From Pseudomonas sp. PDM16 (lineage in GTDB: Bacteria > Pseudomonadota > Gammaproteobacteria > Pseudomonadales > Pseudomonadaceae), in contig NZ_JACVAM010000003.1 of the NCBI RefSeq assembly GCF_014851865.1, forward strand, positions 62,001-126,000: a stretch of DNA of 64,000 bases, read 5' to 3'. A program made the translations under genes and the position numbers. The notes beneath the pieces were generated by a model. The model saw nothing but the letters and a program-made list of their open reading frames with translations. It was not told the origin of the DNA and did not search any database. Positions 8,477 through 17,176 of this stretch are shown piece by piece; the stretch's first letter is position 1, and every line of letters begins with the position of its first letter.

Positions 8477-9028
8477 ACACACCCACACAATATTTACTTA
8501 AGCACCGCTCAAGCGGGAGTTAAAATTACCGTTTATAGCGACACCTTCAGACAGTAAGTGTCGAGCTTATTCTCTTGACTTCCACATCTACCGTGCATCG
8601 CAGCTTATGCATCATTAAGCGATTTAAAATTTCGTGGAAGCCCTAACTTCTGCAAGCAGTAAAACTTATTACCTCTACGCTTACAGAGCTTAATGCCAGA
8701 AGACCGGCAAACGTGCTAACCAAGAGAGGGCTATAGAGGGAGAGCAAACTGCATCGGCAACATCCTTGTAACGAGAGGGGTGGTAGACGCTCTACCTGAC
8801 TATCTTGCCATGGCTATCATAAGAGGCCGTCGGCACGGCGTGAAGCGATAAACTGACGCAGATGGCGCCGCACACTCTGAAAATCAATCTCTATTCGCTG
8901 AAACGCGAGATCGGAACGGAGCCTGTTGGCCTCTGAATAGATTCGCCTGGCCAATATCGGCCTCCCTCCCGCGGTCACTCAGCAAGCAGACTGGCAGCTC
9001 GCCTCCCTATTAGCACCCTGTAGCGGCA
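8477..9028. other. Gene-poor stretch between acyltransferase and cobalamin operon
   Basis: The first ~230 bp share the AT-rich composition of the acyltransferase gene and probably contain its promoter; the remainder returns to GC-rich sequence. Apart from a possible 45-codon reading frame at 8817-8954 I see no gene, tRNA or mobile-element terminal repeat. The composition step near 8700 probably marks the right edge of the transferred segment. Confidence 0.4.
8817..8954 (-). CDS. Possible small protein (45 aa)
   Basis: A TTG at 8954 preceded by GGAGG with 6 nt spacing opens a 45-codon frame ending in TGA (8817-8819). The product is basic with many Arg (MARRIYSEANRLRSDL..., ending ASRRADGLL) and predicted mostly helical. 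It begins 74 bp downstream of the btuC stop on the same strand, so it could be a last gene of the cobalamin operon. I do not recognise it. The support is one ribosome site and an open frame only, which could occur by chance in this GC-rich DNA. Confidence 0.25.
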   Translation of the reverse strand: MARRIYSEANRLRSDLAFQRIEIDFQSVRRHLRQFIASRRADGLL

Positions 9029-10039
9029 TTACCGTCTGCGTCTCAGCAGCAGGATGAAGAATAGGCCGCCACAGGCTGCGGTCACGATGCCGATGGGCAG
9101 GTCCTGCGGCGCCATCAGGCAACGTGCGACTACGTCCGCCCAGACCAGGAACAGCGCGCCGAGCAGCGCACTGATCGGCAGCAGGCGACGGTGATCGGCG
9201 CCGACCAGGCGCCGTGCCACGTGCGGCAACATCAGGCCGACGAAACCGATGGCGCCGGACAGCGCTACCAGCACGCCGGTGAGCAGTGAAGTGACCACGA
9301 ACACCAGCAGGCGCACGCGGTTGGGCGCAAGGCCCAGCGACACCGCCGCCTGCTCGCCAGCCAGCAGCGCATTCAGCGCCCGCGCCAAACCGAGCAGCAG
9401 CGGCATGGCCAGCCCCAGGCACAGCGCCGGCAGCCACAAGCTGTCCCAGCGCGCCGAACCCAGTCCGCCGAGCATCCAGAACAGCACGGCGCTGGCCGCG
9501 TGCGGGTTGCTCATGAACAGCAGCAGGTTGCTCAGCGCCATCAGCAGGAACGACACCGCCACGCCGCCAAGCAGCAGGCGCTCGCTGTGCAGCCGGCCCG
9601 CCACGGCCAGCACCAGCAACAGGCTGGCCAGAGCGCCGACGAAGGCGCCCAGCGGCAGGCTCAGGGCACCAGCGAATTCGCCCAGGTAGAGCAGCACCAG
9701 CACCGCACCGAAGGCGGCGCCGGAGCTGACCCCGAGCAGGTGCGGGTCGGCCAGTGGGTTGCGCGTAGCCGCCTGCAGGGCGCAGCCGATCAGGGCCAGG
9801 CCGGCGCCGACCAAAGCGCCGAGCAACACCCGCGGCGCGCGGATCACCCAGACGATCTGCGCCTGCCCCTCGCTCCAACTGGCCCCGTCCAGGCGTACGC
9901 CGAACAGGCGCTCGGCGAGGATGCCGAGCACCTGCCGCGGCTCCAGCGTGGCGGCGCCGAAGCCCAGGGCCAGCAGGCAGGAAATCAGCAGCGCCAGGGC
10001 AAGCAACAGCAGCAGCGGACGGTAGGCCAGCGTGGGCAT
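9029..10039 (-). CDS. btuC: Cobalamin ABC transporter permease (FecCD/BtuC type)
   Basis: A 336-aa permease of the FecCD family with about ten hydrophobic segments. Signature stretches are 'VIWVIRAPRVLLGALVGAGLALIGCALQAATRNPLADPHLLGVSSGAAFGA' (split here over residues ~67-117) and 'SGAIGFVGLMLPHVARRLVG' near 245-265, which contacts the ATPase. It would form the inner-membrane channel for vitamin B12. The start overlaps the stop of the binding-protein gene. Specificity for cobalamin is inferred from the riboswitch at the head of the operon; sequence alone would also fit an iron-siderophore permease. Confidence 0.8.
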   Translation of the reverse strand: MPTLAYRPLLLLLALALLISCLLALGFGAATLEPRQVLGILAERLFGVRLDGASWSEGQAQIVWVIRAPRVLLGALVGAGLALIGCALQAATRNPLADPHLLGVSSGAAFGAVLVLLYLGEFAGALSLPLGAFVGALASLLLVLAVAGRLHSERLLLGGVAVSFLLMALSNLLLFMSNPHAASAVLFWMLGGLGSARWDSLWLPALCLGLAMPLLLGLARALNALLAGEQAAVSLGLAPNRVRLLVFVVTSLLTGVLVALSGAIGFVGLMLPHVARRLVGADHRRLLPISALLGALFLVWADVVARCLMAPQDLPIGIVTAACGGLFFILLLRRRR

Positions 10040-10977
10040 CAGAAAGCCTGCGGGTGCAGAGCGCGGGCCAACTTCTCGATGGCGCCGGCGTTGTCCAGGC
10101 TCGGCGTGGCCTCGAGGTACGACAGCACCACGAAGCGCCGCTCGCGGATCGCCGTCACCGTCTGCAGCGCCGGGTGGGCGAGCAGGAAGTCGCGCTTTTG
10201 CGCGGCGCTCAGCGGGCCGTAGTCGACGATCACGATGACCTCGGGATCGCGCTCCACCACTGCCTCCCAGTTCACCGCAGTCCAGCTGGCGTCGACGTCC
10301 TGCATCACGTTGCGGCCGCCGGCGGCCTCGATCAGCGCTTGCGGCATGGCCTGGCGGCCGGCGGTGAAGGGGCGGTCATCGCCGCTGTCGTAGAGGAAGA
10401 TACGCGGCGCCGCTTCACCTTGCGGCAGGCGCGCACGCACCGTCGCCACCCGCGCCTGGGTGCGTTGCACCAGCGCCTCGGCACGCGCCTTGACGGCGAA
10501 GATGCGGCCGAGGTTGCGCAGGTCGGCGTACAGGTCATCCAGGCTCGCGCTGCGTCCCGGCATGATGAAGCCGCAGGACTCGCTCAGCTCGTACACCGGG
10601 ATGCCGAACGGCGCGAGGCTGGCCGGAGTCACCTCACCGCCGACGCGCATGCCGTAGTTCCAGCCGGCGAAGAAGAAGTCGGCCTGGGCCTGCAGCAGGT
10701 TCTCCAGCGACACGTAGCGCGGCGACAGTTCCGGCAGCCCGGCCAGTTGCTCGGCGAACCTGGGCTCCAGGGTCTTCCAGCCGCTGATGCCGCTGTAGCC
10801 GATCAGCCGGTCGCGCAGGCCCAGTTCCAGCAGCATCGCGGTGAGCGTGATGTCGTGGCTAACCACGCGTTGCGGCGGCTGCTCAATGTGCAGTTCGCGG
10901 TTGCAGCTGGTCACGCTGGCGGCATGGCTGGTAAGGGGAAGGAGCAACGCCAGGCACAGGGGCAACAGGGTCTTCAT
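10039..10977 (-). CDS. btuF: Periplasmic corrinoid-binding protein (BtuF type)
   Basis: A 312-aa class III substrate-binding protein. MKTLLPLCLALLLPLTSHA is a signal peptide, so the start is ATG 10977, which overlaps the ATPase stop as ATGA. 'QPPQRVVSHDITLTAMLLELGLRDRLIGYSG' is the usual N-lobe start, and 'DPEVIVIVDYGP' lies in the C-lobe; a long helix links the lobes as in BtuF and FhuD. It would bind cobalamin (or another corrinoid) in the periplasm and deliver it to BtuC. Specificity rests on the riboswitch-controlled operon. Confidence 0.75.
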   Translation of the reverse strand: MKTLLPLCLALLLPLTSHAASVTSCNRELHIEQPPQRVVSHDITLTAMLLELGLRDRLIGYSGISGWKTLEPRFAEQLAGLPELSPRYVSLENLLQAQADFFFAGWNYGMRVGGEVTPASLAPFGIPVYELSESCGFIMPGRSASLDDLYADLRNLGRIFAVKARAEALVQRTQARVATVRARLPQGEAAPRIFLYDSGDDRPFTAGRQAMPQALIEAAGGRNVMQDVDASWTAVNWEAVVERDPEVIVIVDYGPLSAAQKRDFLLAHPALQTVTAIRERRFVVLSYLEATPSLDNAGAIEKLARALHPQAF

Positions 10978-11747
10978 GGGGCAATCCAGGTGATGCGCGG
11001 GTGGGCCGCGACGGGATGACGGTCGACCAGCGCGGCCAGGCCGAAGGCACGCTGCAGATGCTCGGCGCACAGCACCTCATCGGGCGTGCCGCTGGCCAGC
11101 AGGCGACCGTGATCCAGGAGATAGAGACGGTCGCAGAAGGCGGCCGCCAGGTTGAGATCGTGAAAGCTCGCCAGCACCGCCAGGCCCAGCTCGCGGATGC
11201 GTTGCAGCAGGGCGTGCTGGTGGCGCGGGTCGAGGTGGTTGGTCGGCTCGTCGAGAATCAACAGGCGCGGGCGCTGCACCAGCGCACGGGCCAGCAGCGC
11301 GCGCTGCTTCTCGCCACCGGACAGATCAGCGAAGCGACGCTGGCCGTAGCCGGTCAGTTCGACCTGCTGCAGCGTCGCCTCGATCAGCGCGCGGTCGCTG
11401 GCGTCCTCGGCCTGGAACAGCCCCTTGTGCGGGGTCAGACCCATGGCCACCAGGTCGTCGACGCGCAGGCCGAAGTCTTCGGGAAACTCCTGCAGCAGCA
11501 CGGCCATGCGTTGCGCGCACCAACGTGGCGAGCGCGCCCAGATCGACTCGCCCTCCAGTTCGACGGCGCCCCGACTGGGGCGACGATAGCGATACACGCA
11601 GCGCAGCAGGCTGGTCTTGCCGCTGCCGTTGGGGCCGATCAGCCCGACCCGCTCGCCAGGCGCCACGCGCAGGGCGATGTCCTGCAGCAGCCAGCGCCGC
11701 GTGGCGGCATCGGCCAGCTGCAGGTCGAGATCACGCAGGTCGAGCAT
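10974..11747 (-). CDS. btuD: Cobalamin ABC transporter ATP-binding protein (BtuD type)
   Basis: A 257-aa ABC ATPase: Walker A GPNGSGKTSLL, Q-loop 'AVLLQEFPED', signature LSGGEKQRALLARAL, Walker B 'RLLILDEPTNHLD' and switch His in 'VLASFHDLNLAA'. The FecE/BtuD-type C-terminal tail is present. ATG 11747 is preferred because GAGG lies 8 nt upstream, 10 bp after the receptor's stop codon. It energises import through the permease encoded two genes downstream; all four genes lie on one strand with overlaps or very short gaps. Confidence 0.85.
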   Translation of the reverse strand: MLDLRDLDLQLADAATRRWLLQDIALRVAPGERVGLIGPNGSGKTSLLRCVYRYRRPSRGAVELEGESIWARSPRWCAQRMAVLLQEFPEDFGLRVDDLVAMGLTPHKGLFQAEDASDRALIEATLQQVELTGYGQRRFADLSGGEKQRALLARALVQRPRLLILDEPTNHLDPRHQHALLQRIRELGLAVLASFHDLNLAAAFCDRLYLLDHGRLLASGTPDEVLCAEHLQRAFGLAALVDRHPVAAHPRITWIAP

Positions 11748-11757
11748 GACGGCGGCC

Positions 11758-13884
11758 TCAGAAGCGGTAGTCGGCGCTGACGAAGAACGAGCGCGGCGCG
11801 CCCAGGTACCACTGCTCGCCATCGGTGCTGGCGGTGGTGGCGTACTGGCGGTCGAACAGGTTGTTCAGCTCCAGGCCCAGGCTGACGTCCGCCAGTACCT
11901 GCCAGCTGAGATGGGCGTCGACCACGGTGTAGCCAGGTATCTCGGCGCTGTTGGCACTGTCGGCGTAACGGGCGTCGACGTAGCGCGCGCCGATGCCGGC
12001 CTCTACGGCGTTGCCGAGTTCCTTGCTCAGCCACAGGTTGGCGGTGCGCCGCGGCACGTTGGTCGGGCGATTGCCGCTGCGGTCGACCAGCACGCCGCCC
12101 ACCGCCTCGGAGAAATCATCGTACTCGGCGCGCACGAAGGCGACGTTGGCCGAGACCTGCCAGCCCTGCTGCAGCGCCAGCTCCAGCGAGGCCTCGATAC
12201 CGTCTGAGGACTGCTGGCCGATCTGCTGGGTCGGCGCGGTCGGCGAGCTGCGGCTGAGCAGCTTGTCCTTGACGATGTGGTAGGCGGCCAAAGTCCATTC
12301 GCCACGGCCATCCCAGAACGCCTGCTTGAGGCCGAACTCGGTCTGCTTGGCTTCGGTCAGGTCGAACTGCTGCTGGCTCGGGTTGAGCGTCAGCAGGTTG
12401 TTCACGCCTTCGGTGCTGGTGGCGTACTGGCCGTACAGCGAAAGCTCCGGGGTGACCGCGAACACCAGGCCGGCGCGCCAGTTGCCGCCGGTCAGGCTGC
12501 GGTCGCTGCGGTTGTCGGAGGTGAGGTCGGTGCGGTCGAGGTGCACCTGGTCGCGGCGCACGCCGGTGACCAGCGACCAGCGCTCGCTGAGCTGGGTGTT
12601 GTTCTCGGCGAACAGGGAGAACTGGCGCGCCTGGTTCAGCTCGCGCGGGCGGTACTGGTCGGTGCTCTGGTAACTGCCGCCGCCCGAGCCGGCCAGCGGG
12701 ACCACGTCGCCGAACACATTGTCGAAGTCGTGGTGGCGGGCGAAGCGGATGAGGTTGTAGTCGGCGCCGACCACAGTGCGGCTGTCGAGGCCGAACAGCT
12801 GGTGGTCGAAGGTGAAGCTCTGGCGGTCGCCGATCTGCTCCTCGGTGTGCTTGATGTGCCAGAAGTCGCCGCGCTGCACCAGGTCGCCCGGCTGCCAGCG
12901 GTAGGCCTCGGCGTTGCGCCAGGTGCGCTGGGTCTTGATGTAGTAGATCTGGTTGCTGGCGCTGAGCGCGTCGCTGATACGCCAGTCGGTCACCAGGCGG
13001 GTGATCTGGTCGTTGTAGCGCACCTCGGCATCTTCGACGTTGTAGTTGTGGTCGCGCAGGCTCTCGCGGTAGTGGCCGTCGACCAGCGGGGTGCCGAAGT
13101 AGCGCGAAGGGTTCTGCGTGGCGTTGTCGTGGGACAGGGTGAAGCTCAGCGCGTCACTGGCATCCCAGCGCAGCGCGCCGCTCAGCGCCAGGCTGTCGGA
13201 GTCGCCATCGTCGGCCCAACCGTTGCTGGCCTCGCGGTTGAGGTTAAAGCGGTAGCTCAGACCATCGACCAGGCCTCCGCCACTATCAAGCGCCAGCTGC
13301 GAACGGTCGTCGCTGCCGTAGCCCAGGCGCAGGTGGTTGCGCACCTCGCCGGCGAACGGCTTCTTCGGCACCACGTTGATCACCGCGCCGGTGGCACCTT
13401 CGCCGTACAGCACCGAGGCCGGGCCGCGCAGCACGTCGAGGCGCTCCACCGACCAGGTGTCTACCGGGAAGGTCACGGTGCCGGCACCGATGTACTGGCG
13501 GGTGCCGTCGTACAGCTGCATGGTCGAGGCATGCCCGGTGAAGCCACGCGCCGACAACGCGGTGCCGCCGTTGCCCGGCTCACCCATGAAGCTGATGCCT
13601 GGGGTACGGGTCACCGCGTCCTGGATGTTGCGGTTGTTGCGCTCCCGCACCTCGGTGCCGCTCAGACTGGTAGTGCTGGCGGGTGTCAGCAGGGCTGGGA
13701 GGTCCAGGCGCGAGCCGGCCTCGGTGGGAGTTCGCAGAGTGATTTCGCCCTCTGCGGAGGCGGCCTGTACCTGCAGAGCGGGTAAAGCTACGGGAGAGGT
13801 CTCGGCCAGCACGGGGCCGGCGACCAGGAGCGAGCCGCACAGCAGCGGACGCAGAGAGAGAACAGACAGGGGAAAGCGCGCCAT
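11758..13884 (-). CDS. btuB: TonB-dependent vitamin B12 receptor (BtuB-like)
   Basis: A 708-aa outer-membrane receptor. MARFPLSVLSLRPLLCGSLLVAGPVLAE is a signal peptide (about residues 1-27), which fixes the start at 13884 with GGA 7 nt upstream; the frame is open further, but that part lies inside the riboswitch. The plug domain shows 'RNIQDAVTRTPGISFMG' and 'VERLDVLRGPASVLYGEGATGAVINVV', and the barrel ends in 'SFFVSADYRF' with the C-terminal Phe needed for assembly. It sits under a cobalamin riboswitch and before the ABC importer genes, so corrinoid uptake is the likely role. Confidence 0.8.
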   Translation of the reverse strand: MARFPLSVLSLRPLLCGSLLVAGPVLAETSPVALPALQVQAASAEGEITLRTPTEAGSRLDLPALLTPASTTSLSGTEVRERNNRNIQDAVTRTPGISFMGEPGNGGTALSARGFTGHASTMQLYDGTRQYIGAGTVTFPVDTWSVERLDVLRGPASVLYGEGATGAVINVVPKKPFAGEVRNHLRLGYGSDDRSQLALDSGGGLVDGLSYRFNLNREASNGWADDGDSDSLALSGALRWDASDALSFTLSHDNATQNPSRYFGTPLVDGHYRESLRDHNYNVEDAEVRYNDQITRLVTDWRISDALSASNQIYYIKTQRTWRNAEAYRWQPGDLVQRGDFWHIKHTEEQIGDRQSFTFDHQLFGLDSRTVVGADYNLIRFARHHDFDNVFGDVVPLAGSGGGSYQSTDQYRPRELNQARQFSLFAENNTQLSERWSLVTGVRRDQVHLDRTDLTSDNRSDRSLTGGNWRAGLVFAVTPELSLYGQYATSTEGVNNLLTLNPSQQQFDLTEAKQTEFGLKQAFWDGRGEWTLAAYHIVKDKLLSRSSPTAPTQQIGQQSSDGIEASLELALQQGWQVSANVAFVRAEYDDFSEAVGGVLVDRSGNRPTNVPRRTANLWLSKELGNAVEAGIGARYVDARYADSANSAEIPGYTVVDAHLSWQVLADVSLGLELNNLFDRQYATTASTDGEQWYLGAPRSFFVSADYRF

Positions 13885-14002
13885 TGGGAGTTCCATCGCA
13901 AGAGACAGGCACGGCAATCCCGATGGAAACGCGCATACGACGGCACACGGAGCACCCGCGGCCGGCATCGACGCCCGCCCACCGCGGGTTGCCAAACGAT
14001 GC

Positions 14003-14187
14003 GACAGGCCGGTCTCCGGGCTCACGAGGGTCATGATGGCCTCGCCTTCCCATGCTCGAAAGCACAGTGGCGTCGTGAGGGCATCGCTCGTTTACCGTTG
14101 CGGGGGCAGCGTCGGACTTACACCGACTTCCCGTTTAACCCTGCGCGCGGCGGCGCAGGACACCTGAAGCGGCGCGGATTCGAACAC
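14003..14187 (-). promoter_or_regulatory. Cobalamin (AdoCbl) riboswitch
   Basis: On the minus strand the B12-box-like core is clear: GGGAAGTCGGTGTAAGTCCG, then 'ACGCTGCCCCCGCAACGGTAA' split around 14094-14118, followed by 'CCACTG', 'GGGAAGGCG' and 'GAGCCCGGAGACCGGCC' ending near 14003. The order and spacing match the cobalamin riboswitch family. It lies about 120 bp upstream of the receptor start and should shut off the operon when adenosylcobalamin is plentiful. The 5' edge is approximate. Confidence 0.92.
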
Positions 14188-14380
14188 CACAGCAAAAGCA
14201 GGTCAAGTGTGGAGCATCAACCTCAGGAGCGGTATTGTTTCAAAATGGTAGGGCTTCGTCCGGAGATGCTGACTTTCGACGTCGGCAGAACGCTCCGGCG
14301 AAAACACCCGCTTGTAGCCTGGTATCGGACCTTTACGAGATGTAGCTATCGGCTATGGGGCCATGCTGAACGTTAAGGAG

Positions 14381-14749
14381 TCACCCCCATATAGGCTTCT
14401 CCGGTTTGAAGGAGTGGTAATCCGGCTTCAGCTCTGGCAAGCGATGATCATCAAATGTGCCGATCAGCAAAGCTACTGTGGGGGAATCATCTATCGCACC
14501 GAGCGAGCTACCGCACTCAGGGCAGAAAGCACGGCTTGAGAAGTCTGAAGAACGGTATACCGCAGGGCTCCCACCTGATCCGACCCAGCGGACATCTGTT
14601 GCTGAAAACTCAACCCAGGAAGCGGTCAGCGATCCGGTGTGGCGCTGGCAGAACTCGCATGAGCAATTATGCGGATTCAGCGCTGGGCCATCAGCCTCGA
14701 ATCTAACCGCTCCGCAAAGGCAGCCACCACGATAGATTGGCTTCACCAT
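14381..14749 (-). CDS. GFA family (glutathione-dependent formaldehyde-activating / CENP-V) protein
   Basis: A 122-aa zinc protein with the GFA pattern: 'GGCLCGAVRFEA' (CxC), 'NCSCEFCQRHTG' (CxCxxC) and 'SRAFCPECGSSLGA' (CxxC), which together hold two zinc ions. Family members catalyse or resemble the spontaneous glutathione-formaldehyde condensation step, though most are uncharacterised. ATG 14749 has AGGAG 4-5 nt upstream; the open frame extends further but without similarity. It sits in a stretch that interrupts the truncated receptor gene's 3' side, suggesting it arrived with a rearrangement. Confidence 0.8.
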   Translation of the reverse strand: MVKPIYRGGCLCGAVRFEADGPALNPHNCSCEFCQRHTGSLTASWVEFSATDVRWVGSGGSPAVYRSSDFSSRAFCPECGSSLGAIDDSPTVALLIGTFDDHRLPELKPDYHSFKPEKPIWG

Positions 14750-15159
14750 TGATCTCCTGCTCTTCTTACTCATAGGGAGGTACCCGGTTTTGATGGCTGC
14801 TAGCAGCGGTCTTGCCTCAACCTCCGCAGCCTCAGTTTTCTCTTCCATTTCCAGGGCGTCATCGACTTCGCCGGATCGCAGCCATTGGCTTTGATCCAAG
14901 CGTTGACAATGCAGTCATGCTGCCAAGCGGGAAAGTGGTTTGAGTATGTGTCCGGCTTGGAAAAAGCAGACGTAATTAAACTGGCGCGTCCCGAAGCAAA
15001 GATCACTCTCCGGCACACCTTCGAATGACGTCACGTCGATGATCACCAGCGAATCCCGGCTGCATCCGGGAACCTCATCGGCCAACCCGTATAGCGATAC
15101 CTTCGAGGTCGAATAGCGGGAGACCAGCTTTTCAGCCACGGAGCCCCATCTACCAACTG
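14750..15159. other. Unassigned block between the GFA gene and the truncated receptor
   Basis: No gene here can be named. On the minus strand a GTG at 15139 opens a 74-codon frame (MAEKLVSRYSTSKVS..., with 'SRDSLVIIDVTSFEGVPESDL'), and a second frame covers 14800-15018 ('AWQHDCIVNAWIKANGCDP'). The two overlap and together look like a short gene broken by a frameshift, but no family is recognised. The block directly follows the point where the receptor reading frame leaves family similarity, so it is probably the incoming side of a deletion or insertion. No insertion-sequence ends were seen. Confidence 0.35.
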
Positions 15160-17067
15160 TTAGCCGCTGCTTGACTGGAACAGGGCTGCACTGGCATTGA
15201 GCGCGCCGCCAAAGTACTCGCCCTTGATTCCAGCTTCGTAGTTGGTTCCGGTCACCGGTTCCAGCAGGCTACCACCAGCATCCTGAGCGGCCTGGGGTTT
15301 GAAGATTCGGGTCCAGCTGGTGTAGACCGAGTATGTATCGTCCAGATCGTAGACAACGCCGGCGTATGGCGTGTATTCACGGGTAGCCTTGTAGTCGTCA
15401 CCAAAGCTGTACGCACCGGACTGCGTACTCTGCTCATACTCATACCAGTCCAGCCGCGAGCCGAGGATCAATCGCAGATCGTCGCGCAGATTGAGGCGCA
15501 CGGTGGCATATGTGCTCGATTGTTGCTCATGCCCATGCCTTGACCAGTTGTTGTCGATCTCGGGATTTGGGTAGGCGTTAGGGTCGAAATGCTGCGGATC
15601 GACAATTACATCCGAATCGATGCCTGGGCCCCCAGGTCCGTCGTTGGTTTCGTCCCTCCGCCAGCTGGCGCCGACAACGAGCTCGTGCGTCGCACCGAAC
15701 AGGCTGAAAGGGCCGGAAGCGTAGGTATCGACGCTTTTCTGGGTATGTTGGTAGGTGTAGCGCCCAATGTTCAGGTGGTAATCACTGTTCTCGTCGGTAT
15801 AGAGGCTGCCACCGAGCATCTCCATATCGCCCCGCAGCCATGTCGCATTGACGCGCAGCTTCCAGTCGTTGTCGAAACGCTGTTCGATCTCGGCAAAAGC
15901 ACTGCGGTTCTCTTTATCCCAATAGGTCCAGTCCGGGGCCGTACGAGCAGATCGCGAAAAGTCGAAGAAACTGCCATCGGGCCGAGCTGGCAAACCGTTC
16001 CAGTCGGCCCCCGGGTTGTCTTCTCGGTTGTACCAGGCGCCCAGCGTAAGGGTGGTGGAGTCAGTCAGATCATATTCACTGACCCCGTAGAACAACTGGC
16101 GCTTATTTTCGTACGCATCGACGAAGCTGTTTCGGTCCTGGTATGCGCCGACTACGCGGCCACGCAGATCACCGCTGCCGCTTAGCTTGCCGCTGACATC
16201 GACTTCGCCACGATAGTCGTCCCATGTGCCGACACTGCCGGACAAGGAAAGCCTTGGTTCCAATGTCGGGCGCTTGCGTACCAGATTGAGCGTTCCGGAA
16301 GGATTGCCAGCACCAACCATCAACCCTGACGCACCGCGAACCACTTCCACGTGGTCATACATGGCCAGTGTCGAGGTACCCAGGGTGTCGCTGTCGTACG
16401 CGACTGGCAGGCCATCGATCATGATGGTGTCGATAGCGGTGCCACGCGAGTAGAACTCCGGCCGCTCGCCTCCGGTTTTACGCAGGGTCAAACCGGGGGG
16501 GTAAGTGGCGACGTCCTCGAGTTTCTGCAGGTTCTGGTCGTCCATGCGCTGGCGGGTCACCACCGTCACCGACTGCGGTGTCTCCCGCAGTGATAGCACG
16601 AGCTTGGTCCCCGATCGGGTACTGGCGGTGGTATAGGAGCCTGTGCCCTCGGTCAGGGAGCCCAGCCCCCGATCATCAATATTCGTCGCCCCAAGCTCCA
16701 GTGCAGAGCCGTTGCTGGCGGGTATCAACACATAGCCACCATTGGCCTGGCGCTGGGCCAGAAGACCGCTATTCACCAGCAGGTGTTGCAACCCCTCTTC
16801 GATACTGTAAGAGCCTCTCAAACCGTCGGTGGCGAGTCGGCGAGTCTGCTCGGTATCGAATGAAATCGTCACACCGGATTGCACGCCGAACTGAGTCAGC
16901 GCGGGGCCCAGGGGCCCTGCCGGTATCTGGTATGAAACCTGGCTTTGCGCCATGGCCTGGGCCGGTAGCAGTGCAACGCCGGGCCCGCTGGCGAGGGCTA
17001 AACCAAAAAGTGCCAAGCGAACAGCTTGAGCAATTGAACGAGGAGGTGTGAGATGACGCAGGAGCAT
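15160..17067 (-). CDS. TonB-dependent siderophore receptor (FpvA-like), C-terminally truncated
   Basis: A 635-aa receptor against about 800 for the FpvA-like family. A signal peptide (cleavage near AMAQS, ~residue 41) is followed by an STN signalling domain (VSYQIPAGPLGPALTQFGVQ, residues ~44-115), a TonB box region, a plug ('VEVVRGASGLMVGAGNPSGTLNLVRKRP' region, ~235-262) and the first part of the barrel ('NREDNPGADWNGLP'). It stops at 'ALFQSSSG'; family members continue after 'ALFQ' with several more strands and a terminal aromatic residue. It is therefore probably not assembled. GGAAGG precedes the ATG. It is downstream of its own FecI/FecR pair, so signalling through this system is likely lost. 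Confidence 0.85.
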   Translation of the reverse strand: MLLRHLTPPRSIAQAVRLALFGLALASGPGVALLPAQAMAQSQVSYQIPAGPLGPALTQFGVQSGVTISFDTEQTRRLATDGLRGSYSIEEGLQHLLVNSGLLAQRQANGGYVLIPASNGSALELGATNIDDRGLGSLTEGTGSYTTASTRSGTKLVLSLRETPQSVTVVTRQRMDDQNLQKLEDVATYPPGLTLRKTGGERPEFYSRGTAIDTIMIDGLPVAYDSDTLGTSTLAMYDHVEVVRGASGLMVGAGNPSGTLNLVRKRPTLEPRLSLSGSVGTWDDYRGEVDVSGKLSGSGDLRGRVVGAYQDRNSFVDAYENKRQLFYGVSEYDLTDSTTLTLGAWYNREDNPGADWNGLPARPDGSFFDFSRSARTAPDWTYWDKENRSAFAEIEQRFDNDWKLRVNATWLRGDMEMLGGSLYTDENSDYHLNIGRYTYQHTQKSVDTYASGPFSLFGATHELVVGASWRRDETNDGPGGPGIDSDVIVDPQHFDPNAYPNPEIDNNWSRHGHEQQSSTYATVRLNLRDDLRLILGSRLDWYEYEQSTQSGAYSFGDDYKATREYTPYAGVVYDLDDTYSVYTSWTRIFKPQAAQDAGGSLLEPVTGTNYEAGIKGEYFGGALNASAALFQSSSG

Positions 17068-17176
17068 TGGGTGATCCTTCCGTTGCGATGGCAGAAGTCG
17101 CTGTGATCGCGGCTTGTGTCATTGACGGATGAGAATCCAAATCAGCAAGGCAGCCCGAAGGAAATTTGAAAAAGCC

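Noticed and set aside
12277..13785. A 500-codon plus-strand open frame opposite the cobalamin receptor
   Set aside because: Val/Ala-rich low-complexity antisense product; the receptor on the other strand has all family motifs.
14381..15180. Possible integron gene cassette (a TAACA-type element after the receptor break, and a small zinc-protein gene)
   Set aside because: No paired attC arms or GTTRRRY core could be aligned at both ends, and no integrase is present.
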